Source: Rhizobium sp. CF122 (lineage in GTDB: Bacteria; Pseudomonadota; Alphaproteobacteria; Rhizobiales; Rhizobiaceae). From it: a stretch of 64,000 bases of DNA. Every line of letters starts with the position of its first letter. Position 1 is the first letter of the stretch. A program made the translations under genes and the position numbers. This document shows, one piece after another, positions 43,467-52,797 of this stretch. The stretch is taken from contig NZ_AKKA01000024.1 of the NCBI RefSeq assembly GCF_000282035.1, forward strand, positions 1-64,000, given 5' to 3'. Below the pieces are notes generated by a model. That model did not search any database, was not told the origin of the DNA, and saw nothing but the letters and a program-made list of their open reading frames with translations.

Positions 43467-44162
43467 TCAGACGGTCAGATGACGACGCGCTTCGGGTGTA
43501 TCAAGCGTTTCGGCAAGCCCCTCATGAACGATCTCACCGCGATCCATGATGTAGACATAGTCGGCGAGCTCGCGGCAGAAATCGAGATACTGCTCGACCA
43601 GCAGGATCGCCATGCCGGTGCTGTCGCGCAGATAGCGGATCGCCCGGCCGATATCCTTGATGATCGACGGCTGGATGCCTTCGGTCGGCTCGTCGAGCAC
43701 GAGGATCTTCGGCCGCGTCACCATCGCCCGGCCGATCGCCAGTTGCTGCTGCTGTCCGCCCGACAAATCGCCGCCGCGCCGCCCGAGCATCGACTGCAGC
43801 ACCGGAAACAGGCTGAAAATATCATCAGGGATGGAACGGTCCCGGCGCCCCAGCGGCGCAAAGCCGGTCTCGAGGTTTTCCTTGACCGTCAGCAAGGGAA
43901 AGATCTCGCGGCCCTGAGGCACATAGCCGATGCCCTGCTTGGCGCGGGCAAATGGCGGCAGTCCGTTCAGCTTCACGTCGTTGAAGCTGACACTGCCAGC
44001 CGACAGCGGATGCTGGCCGGTAACGGCGCGGAGAAGAGAGCTCTTGCCCACGCCGTTACGCCCCAGCACGCAAGTGATCTTGCCCATGTCAGCCTTGATG
44101 GAGATGCCGCGCAACGCCTGTGCCGCGCCGTAGTGAAGGTTTGCATTCTCGACTGTCAGCAT
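43467..44162 (-). CDS. urtE: Urea ABC transporter ATP-binding protein UrtE
   Basis: The product is 231 residues. Walker A is GRNGVGKSSLL, the signature is LSGGQQQQLAIGRAMV, and Walker B is ILVLDEPTEGIQPSI. The GIQPSII variant is characteristic of UrtE as opposed to LivF. It is the second ATPase of the urea importer and the final gene of urtABCDE, one base after urtD. A 179-bp gap to ureD follows. Confidence 0.93.
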   Translation of the reverse strand: MLTVENANLHYGAAQALRGISIKADMGKITCVLGRNGVGKSSLLRAVTGQHPLSAGSVSFNDVKLNGLPPFARAKQGIGYVPQGREIFPLLTVKENLETGFAPLGRRDRSIPDDIFSLFPVLQSMLGRRGGDLSGGQQQQLAIGRAMVTRPKILVLDEPTEGIQPSIIKDIGRAIRYLRDSTGMAILLVEQYLDFCRELADYVYIMDRGEIVHEGLAETLDTPEARRHLTV

Positions 44163-44163
44163 C

Positions 44164-44919
44164 TCACCGCCCCAGATAATTCTCGATCACCTTCGGATCG
44201 GAGCTTACGAAATCGATCGACCCTTCGGCCAGCACAGAACCTTCCGCAAGGCAGGTCACCTTGACGCCCAGTTCGCGAATGAAGCCCATGTCGTGCTCGA
44301 CGACGACCACCGAGCGCGTCTTGGCAATCTCCTTGAGCAGGATCGCGGTTTCCGTTGTCTCGGCGTCTGTCATGCCGGCGACCGGCTCGTCGACCAGGAG
44401 CAGCTTCGGCTCCTGCGCCAGAAGCATGCCGATCTCCAGCCACTGCTTCTGGCCGTGCGAGAGATTGGCAGCCAGCTCGTCACGCCGATGCGTCAGCCGC
44501 ACCGTTTCAAGGATCTCCTCGATACGTGCCTTGTCGTCGGCGGAGAGCCGATAGAACAGCGTCGCAAAGACGCCGCGCTTGCGGTTCAGCGCCAGTTCCA
44601 GATTGTCCCATACCGTGTGGCTTTCGAAGACCGTCGGCTTCTGAAACTTGCGGCCGATCCCGAGCTGGGCGATATCGGCCTCGTCTCTCTTCGTCAGGTC
44701 CACGTCGCCGTTGAAGTACACTTCGCCTTCGTCCGGTCGGGTCTTGCCGGTGATGATGTCCATCATCGTCGTCTTGCCGGCGCCGTTCGGGCCGATGATG
44801 GCGCGCAGTTCGCCGGGTTCGATGACGATCGAGAGCGAATTCAGCGCCTTGAAGCCGTCGAAGGAAACCGAGACGTTGTTGAGATAGAGAACGCTGATTG
44901 GTTTGACATCAGGGATCAT
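44164..44919 (-). CDS. urtD: Urea ABC transporter ATP-binding protein UrtD
   Basis: The product is 251 residues. Walker A is GPNGAGKTTMMD, the signature is LSHGQKQWLEIGMLL (the SHGQ variant typical of UrtD), and Walker B is LLLVDEPVAGMTDAE with the H-loop VVEHDMGFI. It energises urea import with UrtE. It starts 6 bp after urtC and precedes urtE by one base, so it is mid-operon. Confidence 0.94.
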   Translation of the reverse strand: MIPDVKPISVLYLNNVSVSFDGFKALNSLSIVIEPGELRAIIGPNGAGKTTMMDIITGKTRPDEGEVYFNGDVDLTKRDEADIAQLGIGRKFQKPTVFESHTVWDNLELALNRKRGVFATLFYRLSADDKARIEEILETVRLTHRRDELAANLSHGQKQWLEIGMLLAQEPKLLLVDEPVAGMTDAETTETAILLKEIAKTRSVVVVEHDMGFIRELGVKVTCLAEGSVLAEGSIDFVSSDPKVIENYLGR

Positions 44920-44925
44920 GATCGC

Positions 44926-46089
44926 TCACTCCGCCGGCTGGATTTTTGCGTCGACGCCCTCTTCCTGAAGCGCGGGCGGTGTGGCCTCCATATTCGGCTT
45001 GCGGCGTGACAGATACTGGCCGATCGTGCCGACGATGCCCTTCGGCAGGAACAGCGTGACGAGCACGAAGAGACCGCCAAGCGCGAACAGCCAGAATTCC
45101 GGAAACAGGCCGGTAAAGATGGTTTTGCCGCCGTTGACGAGAATGGCGCCAATGATCGGGCCAATTAGCGTCGAACGTCCACCGACCGCCGTCCAGATGA
45201 CAACCTCGATCGAGTTCGCAGGAGCAAATTCGCCAGGGTTGATAATCCCGACCTGCGGCACATAGAGCGCCCCGGCGATGCCGGCCATCATCGCCGAGAC
45301 GACGAAGGTGAAGAGCTTGAAGTGTTCGACGCGGTAGCCGAGAAAGCGCGTACGGCTTTCCGCATCGCGTACGCCGACAAGCACCTTGCCAAACTTCGAG
45401 CGCACGATGGCGGAGGCGATCAAGAGCGACAACGCCAGGAAGATGGCGGTCGCAGCAAAGAGCGCTGCGCGCGTGCCATCGGCCTGCACGCTGTAACCGA
45501 CAATCTCCTTGAAGTCGGTCATGCCGTTGTTGCCGCCGAAGCCCATGTCGTTGCGGAAGAAGGCAAGCAGCAGCGCGTAGGTCATCGCCTGCGTAATGAT
45601 CGAGAGATAGACACCGTTGACGCGCGAGCGGAACGCAAACCAACCGAAGACGAAGGCAAGCAGGCCGGGCACCAGCAGAACCATCAGCGCTGCAAACCAG
45701 AACTTGTCGAAGCCGTACCAGAACCAAGGCAGTTCCTTCCAGTTCAGGAACACCATGAAATCGGGCAGAACAGGGTCACCGTAGACGCCGCGCGAGCCGA
45801 TCTGCCGCATCAGATACATGCCCATCGCATAGCCGCCGAGCGCGAAGAAAGCACCGTGCCCAAGCGAGAGGATTCCGCAGAAGCCCCAGACCAGGTCGAG
45901 CGCCAGTGCCAGCAGCGCATAGGTCAGGTATTTGCCAAACAGCGCCATGATGTAGGTCGGGATATGCAGGCGGTTGGTCGGTGCGGTCATCAAGTTGAGC
46001 GCGGGCACCAGCACGGCGACCGCGAGCAGAATGACGATCGCAGCGATGATCTTGCGGTCGAGAGACCGGAGCAGAAAGGCCGTAATCAT
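44926..46089 (-). CDS. urtC: Urea ABC transporter permease UrtC
   Basis: The product is 387 residues of the LivM-type permease family, with about ten membrane helices. GFCGILSLGHGAFFALGGYA is the conserved loop, and VGVRDAESRTRFLGYRVEHF the cytoplasmic segment that meets the ATPases. Its start overlaps the urtB stop by 4 bases. Confidence 0.93.
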   Translation of the reverse strand: MITAFLLRSLDRKIIAAIVILLAVAVLVPALNLMTAPTNRLHIPTYIMALFGKYLTYALLALALDLVWGFCGILSLGHGAFFALGGYAMGMYLMRQIGSRGVYGDPVLPDFMVFLNWKELPWFWYGFDKFWFAALMVLLVPGLLAFVFGWFAFRSRVNGVYLSIITQAMTYALLLAFFRNDMGFGGNNGMTDFKEIVGYSVQADGTRAALFAATAIFLALSLLIASAIVRSKFGKVLVGVRDAESRTRFLGYRVEHFKLFTFVVSAMMAGIAGALYVPQVGIINPGEFAPANSIEVVIWTAVGGRSTLIGPIIGAILVNGGKTIFTGLFPEFWLFALGGLFVLVTLFLPKGIVGTIGQYLSRRKPNMEATPPALQEEGVDAKIQPAE

Positions 46090-47705
46090 GCTTCCACCGC
46101 CCTTCCTTTAAGTGCGAAGAGCCCGCGCGGACGCTTCTGGATGAAGAGAATGATGAGAACGAGCACCAGGATCTTGCCGAGCACGGCGCCAGCGAAGGGC
46201 TCGAGGAACTTGTTGAGGACGCCGAGCGACAGGGCACCGACAAGAGTGCCCCAGAGATTGCCGACTCCGCCGAAGACCACGACCATGAAGCTGTCGATGA
46301 TGTAGCTCTGGCCGAGGTTCGGCGACACGTTGTCGATCTGCGAGAGTGCGACGCCAGCGATGCCGGCAATGCCGGAACCCAGCGCAAAGGTAAATGCGTC
46401 GACCCAACCGGTACGGATGCCCATCGACGACGCCATGCGGCGGTTCTGAGTAACCGCGCGCATCTGCAATCCGAATGCCGAGCGCTTCAAGAGAACAAGC
46501 AGCGCAAAGAACACCACCATCGAGAAGACGATGATCCAGAGACGATTCCAGGTGATCGAGAGACCGCCCAGTTCGAATGCGCCGGACATCCAGCTCGGAT
46601 TGCGCACCTCGCGGTTGGTCGGGCCGAAGATTGTCCGCACCGCCTGCTGCAGGATCAGCGACACGCCCCAGGTGGCGAGCAGCGTTTCGAGCGGGCGGCC
46701 GTAGAGATAGCGGATGACGACGCGCTCGATGACGAGGCCGACGAAGCCAGTGAAGAGGAAGGCCGCGGGAACGGAGAAGGCCAGCGAGTAGTTTCCAAGT
46801 TGCGGAAATGCGGAGCTGATGTACTCCTGCACGACGTAGGTCGTGTAGGCACCGATCATCACCATTTCGCCGTGCGCCATGTTGATGACGCCCATGACGC
46901 CGAAGGTGATGGCAAGGCCGATCGCCGCGAGCAGCAACACCGACCCGAGCGATAACCCGTACCATACATTCTGCCCGACATCCCAAAGGGCGAGGCTGCG
47001 GTTGATCGCATTGATATGGGTCTGGATGGCGCCCTTCAGTTCGTCAGGCGCGGTCGCCATCGCCGAATTCAGGATGGTCAGCGCATCGCGCCCACCGCGC
47101 GCCGCGACCGTATCGATCGCAGCCTTTTTCTCTTCGGCGCTGACGTCGCTCTTCGCCACCATAACGGCGCGCGCCGCTTCCATCGCATTCCTAACTTCGG
47201 CGTCCTTCTCTTCGGCCAGCGCCGAGGTGAGAAGATCAAGGTTTGCTGGATCGGCGTCCTTGAGCAATCCTTGAGCCGCCGCAAGCCGCGCGCCGCGATC
47301 CGGGCTCAGCAGCGTCAGCTGGCTCGTAGCGGTGGCAATCACCGTGCGCAACGAATTGTTGATCTTGACCTTGGACATGTAATCCGGATCAACGTCGGAG
47401 ACGACCTCACCGGAAATCGGGTCGGCGTAGGTCGGCTCATCCTCGGCGCCGCCCTGCACCAGCACAGGGCCGCCGGTCTCGGAATTCACGTAAAGCTGGC
47501 CGTCGCTCAGCAGCTGCAGAATCTCACCGACACGCGGGTCCTTGGAGGCGACCAGTGCCTTGATCGCGGCTTCGCGCTCAGGGAAATCGCCGACGCCAAG
47601 CGCATCGATAAGCGGATGAATATCTTCCTGCGCTTTGAGCGCAGTCGCAAAAGCCGGCACTGCCAGGCATAGGGTCAAAAGCAAAATCTTGATGGCGCGA
47701 TACAT
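46086..47705 (-). CDS. urtB: Urea ABC transporter permease UrtB
   Basis: The product is 539 residues, much longer than LivH. A signal-like start (ILLLTLCLAVPAFATALKAQ) and an approximately 210-residue periplasmic, alpha-helical HEAT-like region (LIDALGVGDFPEREAAIKAL and similar) precede the LivH-type permease. The permease part begins near 255 with LSLGSVLLLAAIGLAITFGV followed by MGVINMAHGEMVMIGAY. The long N-terminus is characteristic of UrtB proteins. Confidence 0.93.
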   Translation of the reverse strand: MYRAIKILLLTLCLAVPAFATALKAQEDIHPLIDALGVGDFPEREAAIKALVASKDPRVGEILQLLSDGQLYVNSETGGPVLVQGGAEDEPTYADPISGEVVSDVDPDYMSKVKINNSLRTVIATATSQLTLLSPDRGARLAAAQGLLKDADPANLDLLTSALAEEKDAEVRNAMEAARAVMVAKSDVSAEEKKAAIDTVAARGGRDALTILNSAMATAPDELKGAIQTHINAINRSLALWDVGQNVWYGLSLGSVLLLAAIGLAITFGVMGVINMAHGEMVMIGAYTTYVVQEYISSAFPQLGNYSLAFSVPAAFLFTGFVGLVIERVVIRYLYGRPLETLLATWGVSLILQQAVRTIFGPTNREVRNPSWMSGAFELGGLSITWNRLWIIVFSMVVFFALLVLLKRSAFGLQMRAVTQNRRMASSMGIRTGWVDAFTFALGSGIAGIAGVALSQIDNVSPNLGQSYIIDSFMVVVFGGVGNLWGTLVGALSLGVLNKFLEPFAGAVLGKILVLVLIILFIQKRPRGLFALKGRAVEA

Positions 47706-47834
47706 CGGCTTTGTTGCCTCGGTTATCGTTGGCCTTCCGGCGCAAGCGAGAAAATTAAGCCTTCAAATCGGCATCGATCCTAACCGTGGAACCGGCGCCG
47801 TCCGAAGCATCAAGGCTGCGCTTCGGAGATGGAC

Positions 47835-47866
47835 CTTCCGCCCGGACAGGAGAGACCGGGCGGAAG
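47835..47866. other. Hairpin between urtA and urtB
   Basis: CTTCCGCCCGG (47835-47845) pairs perfectly with CCGGGCGGAAG (47856-47866). It has no T tract on the minus-strand side, so it is more likely to slow 3' decay or partly terminate after urtA, giving more binding protein than permease. No gene lies in the 195-bp gap. Confidence 0.55.
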
Positions 47867-47900
47867 TCTTCAGGCGTCAGAGTGACGGGGTGGAACGCAC

Positions 47901-49193
47901 TCAGGAGCCCTTGCCGCCGCACTTGCCCGAGGCAACATTGAAGTTGCCGCAGTTCATTGGCTTGCGCCAATCGGAGATCAGGTCCTTGGAGTCGGGCAGG
48001 TAGTCGGACCATTCGTCGCCGACGACCGCCGGGGTCTGCTGAACGATTTCGAACTGGCCGTCGCCCTGGATTTCGCCGATCAGCACCGGCTTCGTGATGT
48101 GGTGGTTCGGCATAACGGTCGCATAGCCGCCCGACAGGTTCGGAACGGTGGTGCCGATGATCGTGTCGAGAACCTTATCCGTGTCGGTCGTGCCGGCAGC
48201 CTGAACAGCCTTAACCCAGGCGTTGAAGCCGATATAGGCGGCTTCCATCGGGTCGTTCGTCACGCGCTTGTCGTTCTTGGTGAACTCGTGCCACTGCTTG
48301 ATAAACTTCTTGTTGGCCGGGCTTTCGACCGACTCGAAGTAGTTCCAAGCAGCGAGGTGGCCGACGAGCGGCTTGGTGTCGAGACCGGCAAGCTCTTCTT
48401 CACCGACCGAGAAGGCGACGACCGGGATATCGGTTGCCTTGATGCCCTGGTTGCCGAGTTCCTTGTAGAACGGAACGTTCGCGTCACCGTTGATGGTCGA
48501 GACCACGGCCGTCTTCTTGCCAGCGGAACCGAATTCCTTGATCTTCTTCACTTCCGTCTGCCAATCGGAGAAGCCGAACGGCGTGTAGTTGATGATGATG
48601 TCTTCCTTCGGAATTCCCTTGGATTCGAGATAGGCTTCCAGAATCTTGTTCGTCGTGCGCGGATAGACGTAGTCGGTGCCTTCGAGAACGAAGCGCTTAA
48701 CGCCTTCCTTTTCCATCAGGTAGTCGACCGCAGGGATCGCCTGCTGGTTCGGAGCAGCACCCGTGTAGAAGATGTTGCGCGAAGACTCTTCGCCTTCATA
48801 CTGGACTGGGTAGAAGAGGATCGAGTTGAGCTCTTCGAATACAGGCAGAACCGACTTGCGCGACGAGGACGTCCAGCAACCGAAGACGGCCGCAACCTTG
48901 TCCTTTTCGATCAGTTCGCGTGCCTTTTCGGCAAACAGCGGCCAGTCGGAAGCCGGGTCGACGACGACAGCTTCGAGCTTCTTGCCGAGAAGGCCGCCCT
49001 TCTTGTTCTGCTCGTCGATGAGCATCAGCATGGCGTCCTTCAGCGTCGTTTCGGAGATCGCCATCGTGCCGGACAGCGAATGCAGAACGCCGACCTTGAT
49101 GGTGTCGTCAGCCGCAACGGCTCCATGGAAAGCGGCCGTGGCCGACAGGACGGCGCCGAGTGCGGCGCCCGTGATATAGGACTTGAGATTCAT
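47901..49193 (-). CDS. urtA: Urea ABC transporter substrate-binding protein UrtA
   Basis: The product is 430 residues. A signal peptide (about 1-27) is followed by DTIKVGVLHSLSGTMAISET, the UrtA/AmiC-type start, then VFGCWTSSSRKSVLPVFEEL and LFYPVQYEGEESSRNIFYTG, which are diagnostic for urea-binding UrtA. It captures urea in the periplasm. The C-terminus is Cys-containing and unusually ends CGNFNVASGKCGGKGS. First gene of urtABCDE; divergent from the hybrid kinase. Confidence 0.95.
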   Translation of the reverse strand: MNLKSYITGAALGAVLSATAAFHGAVAADDTIKVGVLHSLSGTMAISETTLKDAMLMLIDEQNKKGGLLGKKLEAVVVDPASDWPLFAEKARELIEKDKVAAVFGCWTSSSRKSVLPVFEELNSILFYPVQYEGEESSRNIFYTGAAPNQQAIPAVDYLMEKEGVKRFVLEGTDYVYPRTTNKILEAYLESKGIPKEDIIINYTPFGFSDWQTEVKKIKEFGSAGKKTAVVSTINGDANVPFYKELGNQGIKATDIPVVAFSVGEEELAGLDTKPLVGHLAAWNYFESVESPANKKFIKQWHEFTKNDKRVTNDPMEAAYIGFNAWVKAVQAAGTTDTDKVLDTIIGTTVPNLSGGYATVMPNHHITKPVLIGEIQGDGQFEIVQQTPAVVGDEWSDYLPDSKDLISDWRKPMNCGNFNVASGKCGGKGS

Positions 49194-49286
49194 CTGGTTG
49201 ATCCCCTCTTCTTGTTGGACAACAGGCCGAAACCGGCAGTTAACTGTTGCTTAAGGGACTATCCGGTGCTGCACTGCGAAAGCGTA

Positions 49287-49337
49287 TACGTAATATGACG
49301 TAGTGGACGGGGCGAAATGTGCAGTTTTGCGCTGCAC
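49287..49337. promoter_or_regulatory. Two inverted repeats in the urtA / hybrid kinase promoter region
   Basis: TACGT-AATATG-ACGTA (49287-49302) and GTGCAG-TTTTGCG-CTGCAC (49319-49337) lie in the 217-bp gap between divergent start codons. The first has the 16-bp dyad geometry used by LuxR/NarL-type response regulators, and one such gene (52790-53701) is encoded close by. The factors are not identified. Confidence 0.4.
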
Positions 49338-49410
49338 GGCACTCTTAAGCCTCGTGTCGTTCCGTGTTACGAACGCATGACAAGGGGAACAAAGGGGCTG
49401 GCACCAAGGC

Positions 49411-52400
49411 ATGGCAGCGCGGCAACGCATCATTCCGGTCAGGCGCGAATACAATCGCTGGGTGGCGAACCAGACGCTGGAAGACTACGCGCTGCGCTTT
49501 ACCGCAAAGAGCGCCCGGCAGTTCTCGTCGCAGCGCATCTCGCAGACGGCGATCGGCGCCATCTCTTTCCTGGCGCTGGAAGCGATCGGCGGTGCGATCA
49601 CCCTTTCTTACGGTACGACCAACGCCTTTTTCGCCATTGTCGTCGCCAGCATCGCCATGCTCGCCATCGGCCTGCCGATCAGCCGCTATGCGATCCGCCA
49701 CGGCGTCGATATCGATCTGCTCACCCGCGGCGCAAGCTTCGGCTATATCGGCTCGACGGTCACATCCCTGATCTATGCCAGCTTCACCTTCATGTTGTTT
49801 GCGATCGAGGCATCGATCATGTCCGGCGCGCTGGAGCTGACGCTCGGAATCCCGCTATGGATCGGTTACATCATCAGCGCCGTCATGGTCATTCCGCTGG
49901 TCACGCACGGCGTCCGGCTGATCAGCCGGTTCCAATTGCTTACTCAGCCTTTCTGGATCGTCCTCAACGTTTTGCCCTTCCTCTTCATCGCCGTGATGGA
50001 TTGGGAGAAGTTCGATCTCTGGCGCGCCTTTGCCGGTATCCGCCATGCTTCCGGGCCGCCGGGCACCGTAGCACCGTTCGATCTCGTCGAGTTCGGTGCC
50101 GCCTCGGCCGTCATCCTGGCGCTGATGTCGCAGATCGGCGAACAGGCCGACTTCCTGCGCTTTCTGCCGCCGGAAAAGCAGCGCAACTGGCGCCACCGGC
50201 TCGCGGTGTTTCTGGCCGGTCCCGGCTGGGTGATTATCGGGGCGCCGAAGCTGCTTGCGGGCTCCTTCCTCGTCGTACTCACCTTCGCTTCGGGCGTGCC
50301 GGTCGATCGTGCCGCCGATCCGGCCCAGATGTACCTGACGGCCTTCGGTTACATGATCCCCTGGCACAATGCCGCGCTTTTGCTGATGGCGGCCTTCGTG
50401 GTGGTCTCGCAGTTGAAGATCAATGTGATGAACGCCTATGCGGGGTCGCTCGCCTGGTCGAACTTCTTCTCCCGCCTCACGCATAGCCATCCCGGTCGCG
50501 TCATCTGGCTCGTCTTCAACGTCGCGATCGCCCTTCTGCTGATGGAACTCGGCATCTACAAGCTGCTCGAGGAAACGCTCGGCATCTTCTCGATCATCGC
50601 CATGGCCTGGCTCTGCACGATCTCGGCCGATCTCTTCATCAACAAACCGCTCGGCCTGGCCCCTCCCGGCATCGAATTCAAGCGCGCCCACCTCTACGAC
50701 ATCAACCCGGTTGGCCTCGGCGCAATGACACTGTCGGCTAGCATTGCGCTAATCGCGCATTTCGGTGTGTTCGGCTCCATCGCCGCATCGCTGGCGCCCT
50801 ACATCACACTTGTCGTCGCGCTGATCGCTTCGCCCCTGATTGCCTGGGGGACAAGAGGCCAGTTCTATCTGGCCCGCAAGCCGCGCCACAGCTGGAAGAA
50901 CCTCACCAACATCACCTGCTCCGTCTGCGAGCATCCCTTCGAGCCGGAAGACATGGCCTGGTGCCCGGCCTATGCGGCGCCGATCTGCTCGCTCTGCTGT
51001 TCGCTCGACAGCCGCTGCCACGATATGTGCAAGCCGAAGGCGCACTTCAACGCGCAGATCGGCACGGTCGCCAAGGCAGTGCTGCCGGAAACCGTGGTCG
51101 AGAAGCTGACCACCCGCCTCGGTCGCTACGGCATCGCCGTCGTGCTGGCGCTGACGGCCGTCGGCGTCATCCTCGCGATGATCGCCCATCAGGTTTCCTC
51201 AGCGTCCCCTGAGACCGCCGAGGTCGTCAACGGAACGATCCTCGTCGTCTTCTTCGTCTTTGCCGTGATTGCGGGCGTCGTCTGCTGGTTCTATGTCCTG
51301 GCGCACGACAGCCGCGTGGTAGCCGAAGAGGAGTCGTCCCGCCAAAACACGCTGCTGTTGAAGGAAATCGCTGCCCACAAGAAGACTGACGCCGCCTTGC
51401 AGACCGCAAAGGAGACGGCGGAGGCGGCCAACCGGGCCAAGAGCCGCTATGTGGTCGGTCTCAGTCATGAACTGCGCACGCCCCTGAACGCGGTGCTCGG
51501 CTACGCGCAGATTCTCGAGCGCGACGAAACGATCCCGGCTCCACGCCAGTCCTCGATCAAGGTCATCCGCCGCAGCGCGGAGCATCTGTCCGGCCTCATC
51601 GATGGCCTCCTCGATATTTCCAAGATCGAAGCCGGGCGTCTGCAGGTCTATTCCAATGAGATCAACATCCAGGATTTCCTGGATCAGGTCGTCGACATGT
51701 TCCGCCCGCAGGCGCAAGCCAAGGGACTGACCTTCCATCACGACCGCTCGCCCGCCCTGCCCCATTTCGTGCGCACCGACGAAAAGCGGCTCCGCCAGAT
51801 TCTGGTCAACCTGCTTTCCAATGCCATCAAGTTCACGGACGAGGGCAGCGTCACCTTCGACGTCGGCTATCGCAGCCAAGTCGCGACCTTCACCGTCACC
51901 GACACCGGGCGCGGCATCGCCGAGAAGGATCTGACCCGCATCTACGAGCCGTTCCAGCGTGGAGAAGCCGACAGCATCCGGCCGATGCCAGGCCTCGGTC
52001 TTGGCCTGACAATCACGCAACTGCTGACCAACACGCTCGGCGGCGAAATCTCGGTGAGCAGCGAGAAGGATCATGGAACCGTGTTCCGGGTTCGGCTCAT
52101 GCTTTCAGCGGTCCTTCGCGAAATGGTCGTCCCGCCGCAGGAAAAAAAGATCGTCAGTTACAACGGCCCTCGACGCACGATCGTCGTCGTGGACGATAAC
52201 GAGGATCACCGCGAAATGATGCGCGAGGTGCTTGCCCCACTAGATTTCATCGTCCTGACGGCGGCGAGCGGGGCGGACTGCCTAACCTTGATCGAAGGCA
52301 TTCAGCCCGATCTGTTCCTCGTCGACATCTCGATGCCCGGCATGAATGGCTGGCAACTCGTTTCTCGCCTGCGGGCCAATGGACAAACCGCTCCGATCGT

Positions 52401-52797
52401 CATGCTGTCCGCCAATATCGGCGACGCTGCAGCTCACCGCGACAGTGACGACAGCCACGACGATGCGATCGGAAAACCCGTCGACATCAGGCAGCTGCGG
52501 GACAAGCTTGCGCTCCATCTCGGCTTGAAATGGCTCTATGCGGAGGACGTCCAGCCACCCGCTGTCAAGCGCGAACAACCGTTGGTCAGCCCGGGGCCTG
52601 CACACGTCCAGGAATTGTTGCGGCTCGCCGAGATCGGCTACATCAGAGGCATCGAAGCAAAGCTCACCGACCTTGCCAAGGATGAGGCAAATCAGCCATT
52701 TACAGAGGAGCTTCGTTCCTATGCGGCCTCATTCGATCTGAATGGCCTCATGAACTTCCTCCACCGTTTTGATGAGAAGGTAGAAACCCTTGGCTGA
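49411..52797 (+). CDS. Hybrid histidine kinase with NCS1 permease-like sensor domain
   Basis: The product is 1128 residues. Residues about 1-500 resemble an NCS1 nucleobase:cation symporter with some 12 membrane helices (FTAKSARQFSSQRISQTAIG, then AIGGAITLSYGTTNAFFAIV). A cysteine-rich module follows (C503 to C540: CSVCEHPF, CPAYAAPICSLCCSLDSRC and CHDMC), then two more membrane helices (575-625), a coiled linker, the kinase core (H686 in VGLSHELRTPLNAVLGYAQ; N-box LVNLLSNAIKF; G-boxes DTGRGIAEKD, GLGLGLTI), a receiver (D972 in LFLVDISMPGMNG) and a helical tail. It probably detects or transports a nitrogen compound such as a nucleobase, allantoin or urea. The response regulator gene overlaps its end. 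Confidence 0.9.
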   Translation: MAARQRIIPVRREYNRWVANQTLEDYALRFTAKSARQFSSQRISQTAIGAISFLALEAIGGAITLSYGTTNAFFAIVVASIAMLAIGLPISRYAIRHGVDIDLLTRGASFGYIGSTVTSLIYASFTFMLFAIEASIMSGALELTLGIPLWIGYIISAVMVIPLVTHGVRLISRFQLLTQPFWIVLNVLPFLFIAVMDWEKFDLWRAFAGIRHASGPPGTVAPFDLVEFGAASAVILALMSQIGEQADFLRFLPPEKQRNWRHRLAVFLAGPGWVIIGAPKLLAGSFLVVLTFASGVPVDRAADPAQMYLTAFGYMIPWHNAALLLMAAFVVVSQLKINVMNAYAGSLAWSNFFSRLTHSHPGRVIWLVFNVAIALLLMELGIYKLLEETLGIFSIIAMAWLCTISADLFINKPLGLAPPGIEFKRAHLYDINPVGLGAMTLSASIALIAHFGVFGSIAASLAPYITLVVALIASPLIAWGTRGQFYLARKPRHSWKNLTNITCSVCEHPFEPEDMAWCPAYAAPICSLCCSLDSRCHDMCKPKAHFNAQIGTVAKAVLPETVVEKLTTRLGRYGIAVVLALTAVGVILAMIAHQVSSASPETAEVVNGTILVVFFVFAVIAGVVCWFYVLAHDSRVVAEEESSRQNTLLLKEIAAHKKTDAALQTAKETAEAANRAKSRYVVGLSHELRTPLNAVLGYAQILERDETIPAPRQSSIKVIRRSAEHLSGLIDGLLDISKIEAGRLQVYSNEINIQDFLDQVVDMFRPQAQAKGLTFHHDRSPALPHFVRTDEKRLRQILVNLLSNAIKFTDEGSVTFDVGYRSQVATFTVTDTGRGIAEKDLTRIYEPFQRGEADSIRPMPGLGLGLTITQLLTNTLGGEISVSSEKDHGTVFRVRLMLSAVLREMVVPPQEKKIVSYNGPRRTIVVVDDNEDHREMMREVLAPLDFIVLTAASGADCLTLIEGIQPDLFLVDISMPGMNGWQLVSRLRANGQTAPIVMLSANIGDAAAHRDSDDSHDDAIGKPVDIRQLRDKLALHLGLKWLYAEDVQPPAVKREQPLVSPGPAHVQELLRLAEIGYIRGIEAKLTDLAKDEANQPFTEELRSYAASFDLNGLMNFLHRFDEKVETLG

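Noticed and set aside
49194..49410. Sigma-54 promoter or NtrC site for urtA
   Set aside because: I looked for TGGCAC-N5-TTGC and for TGCAC-N7-GTGCA on both strands. The GTGCAG/CTGCAC dyad has inverted half-sites and no -24/-12 pair was found.
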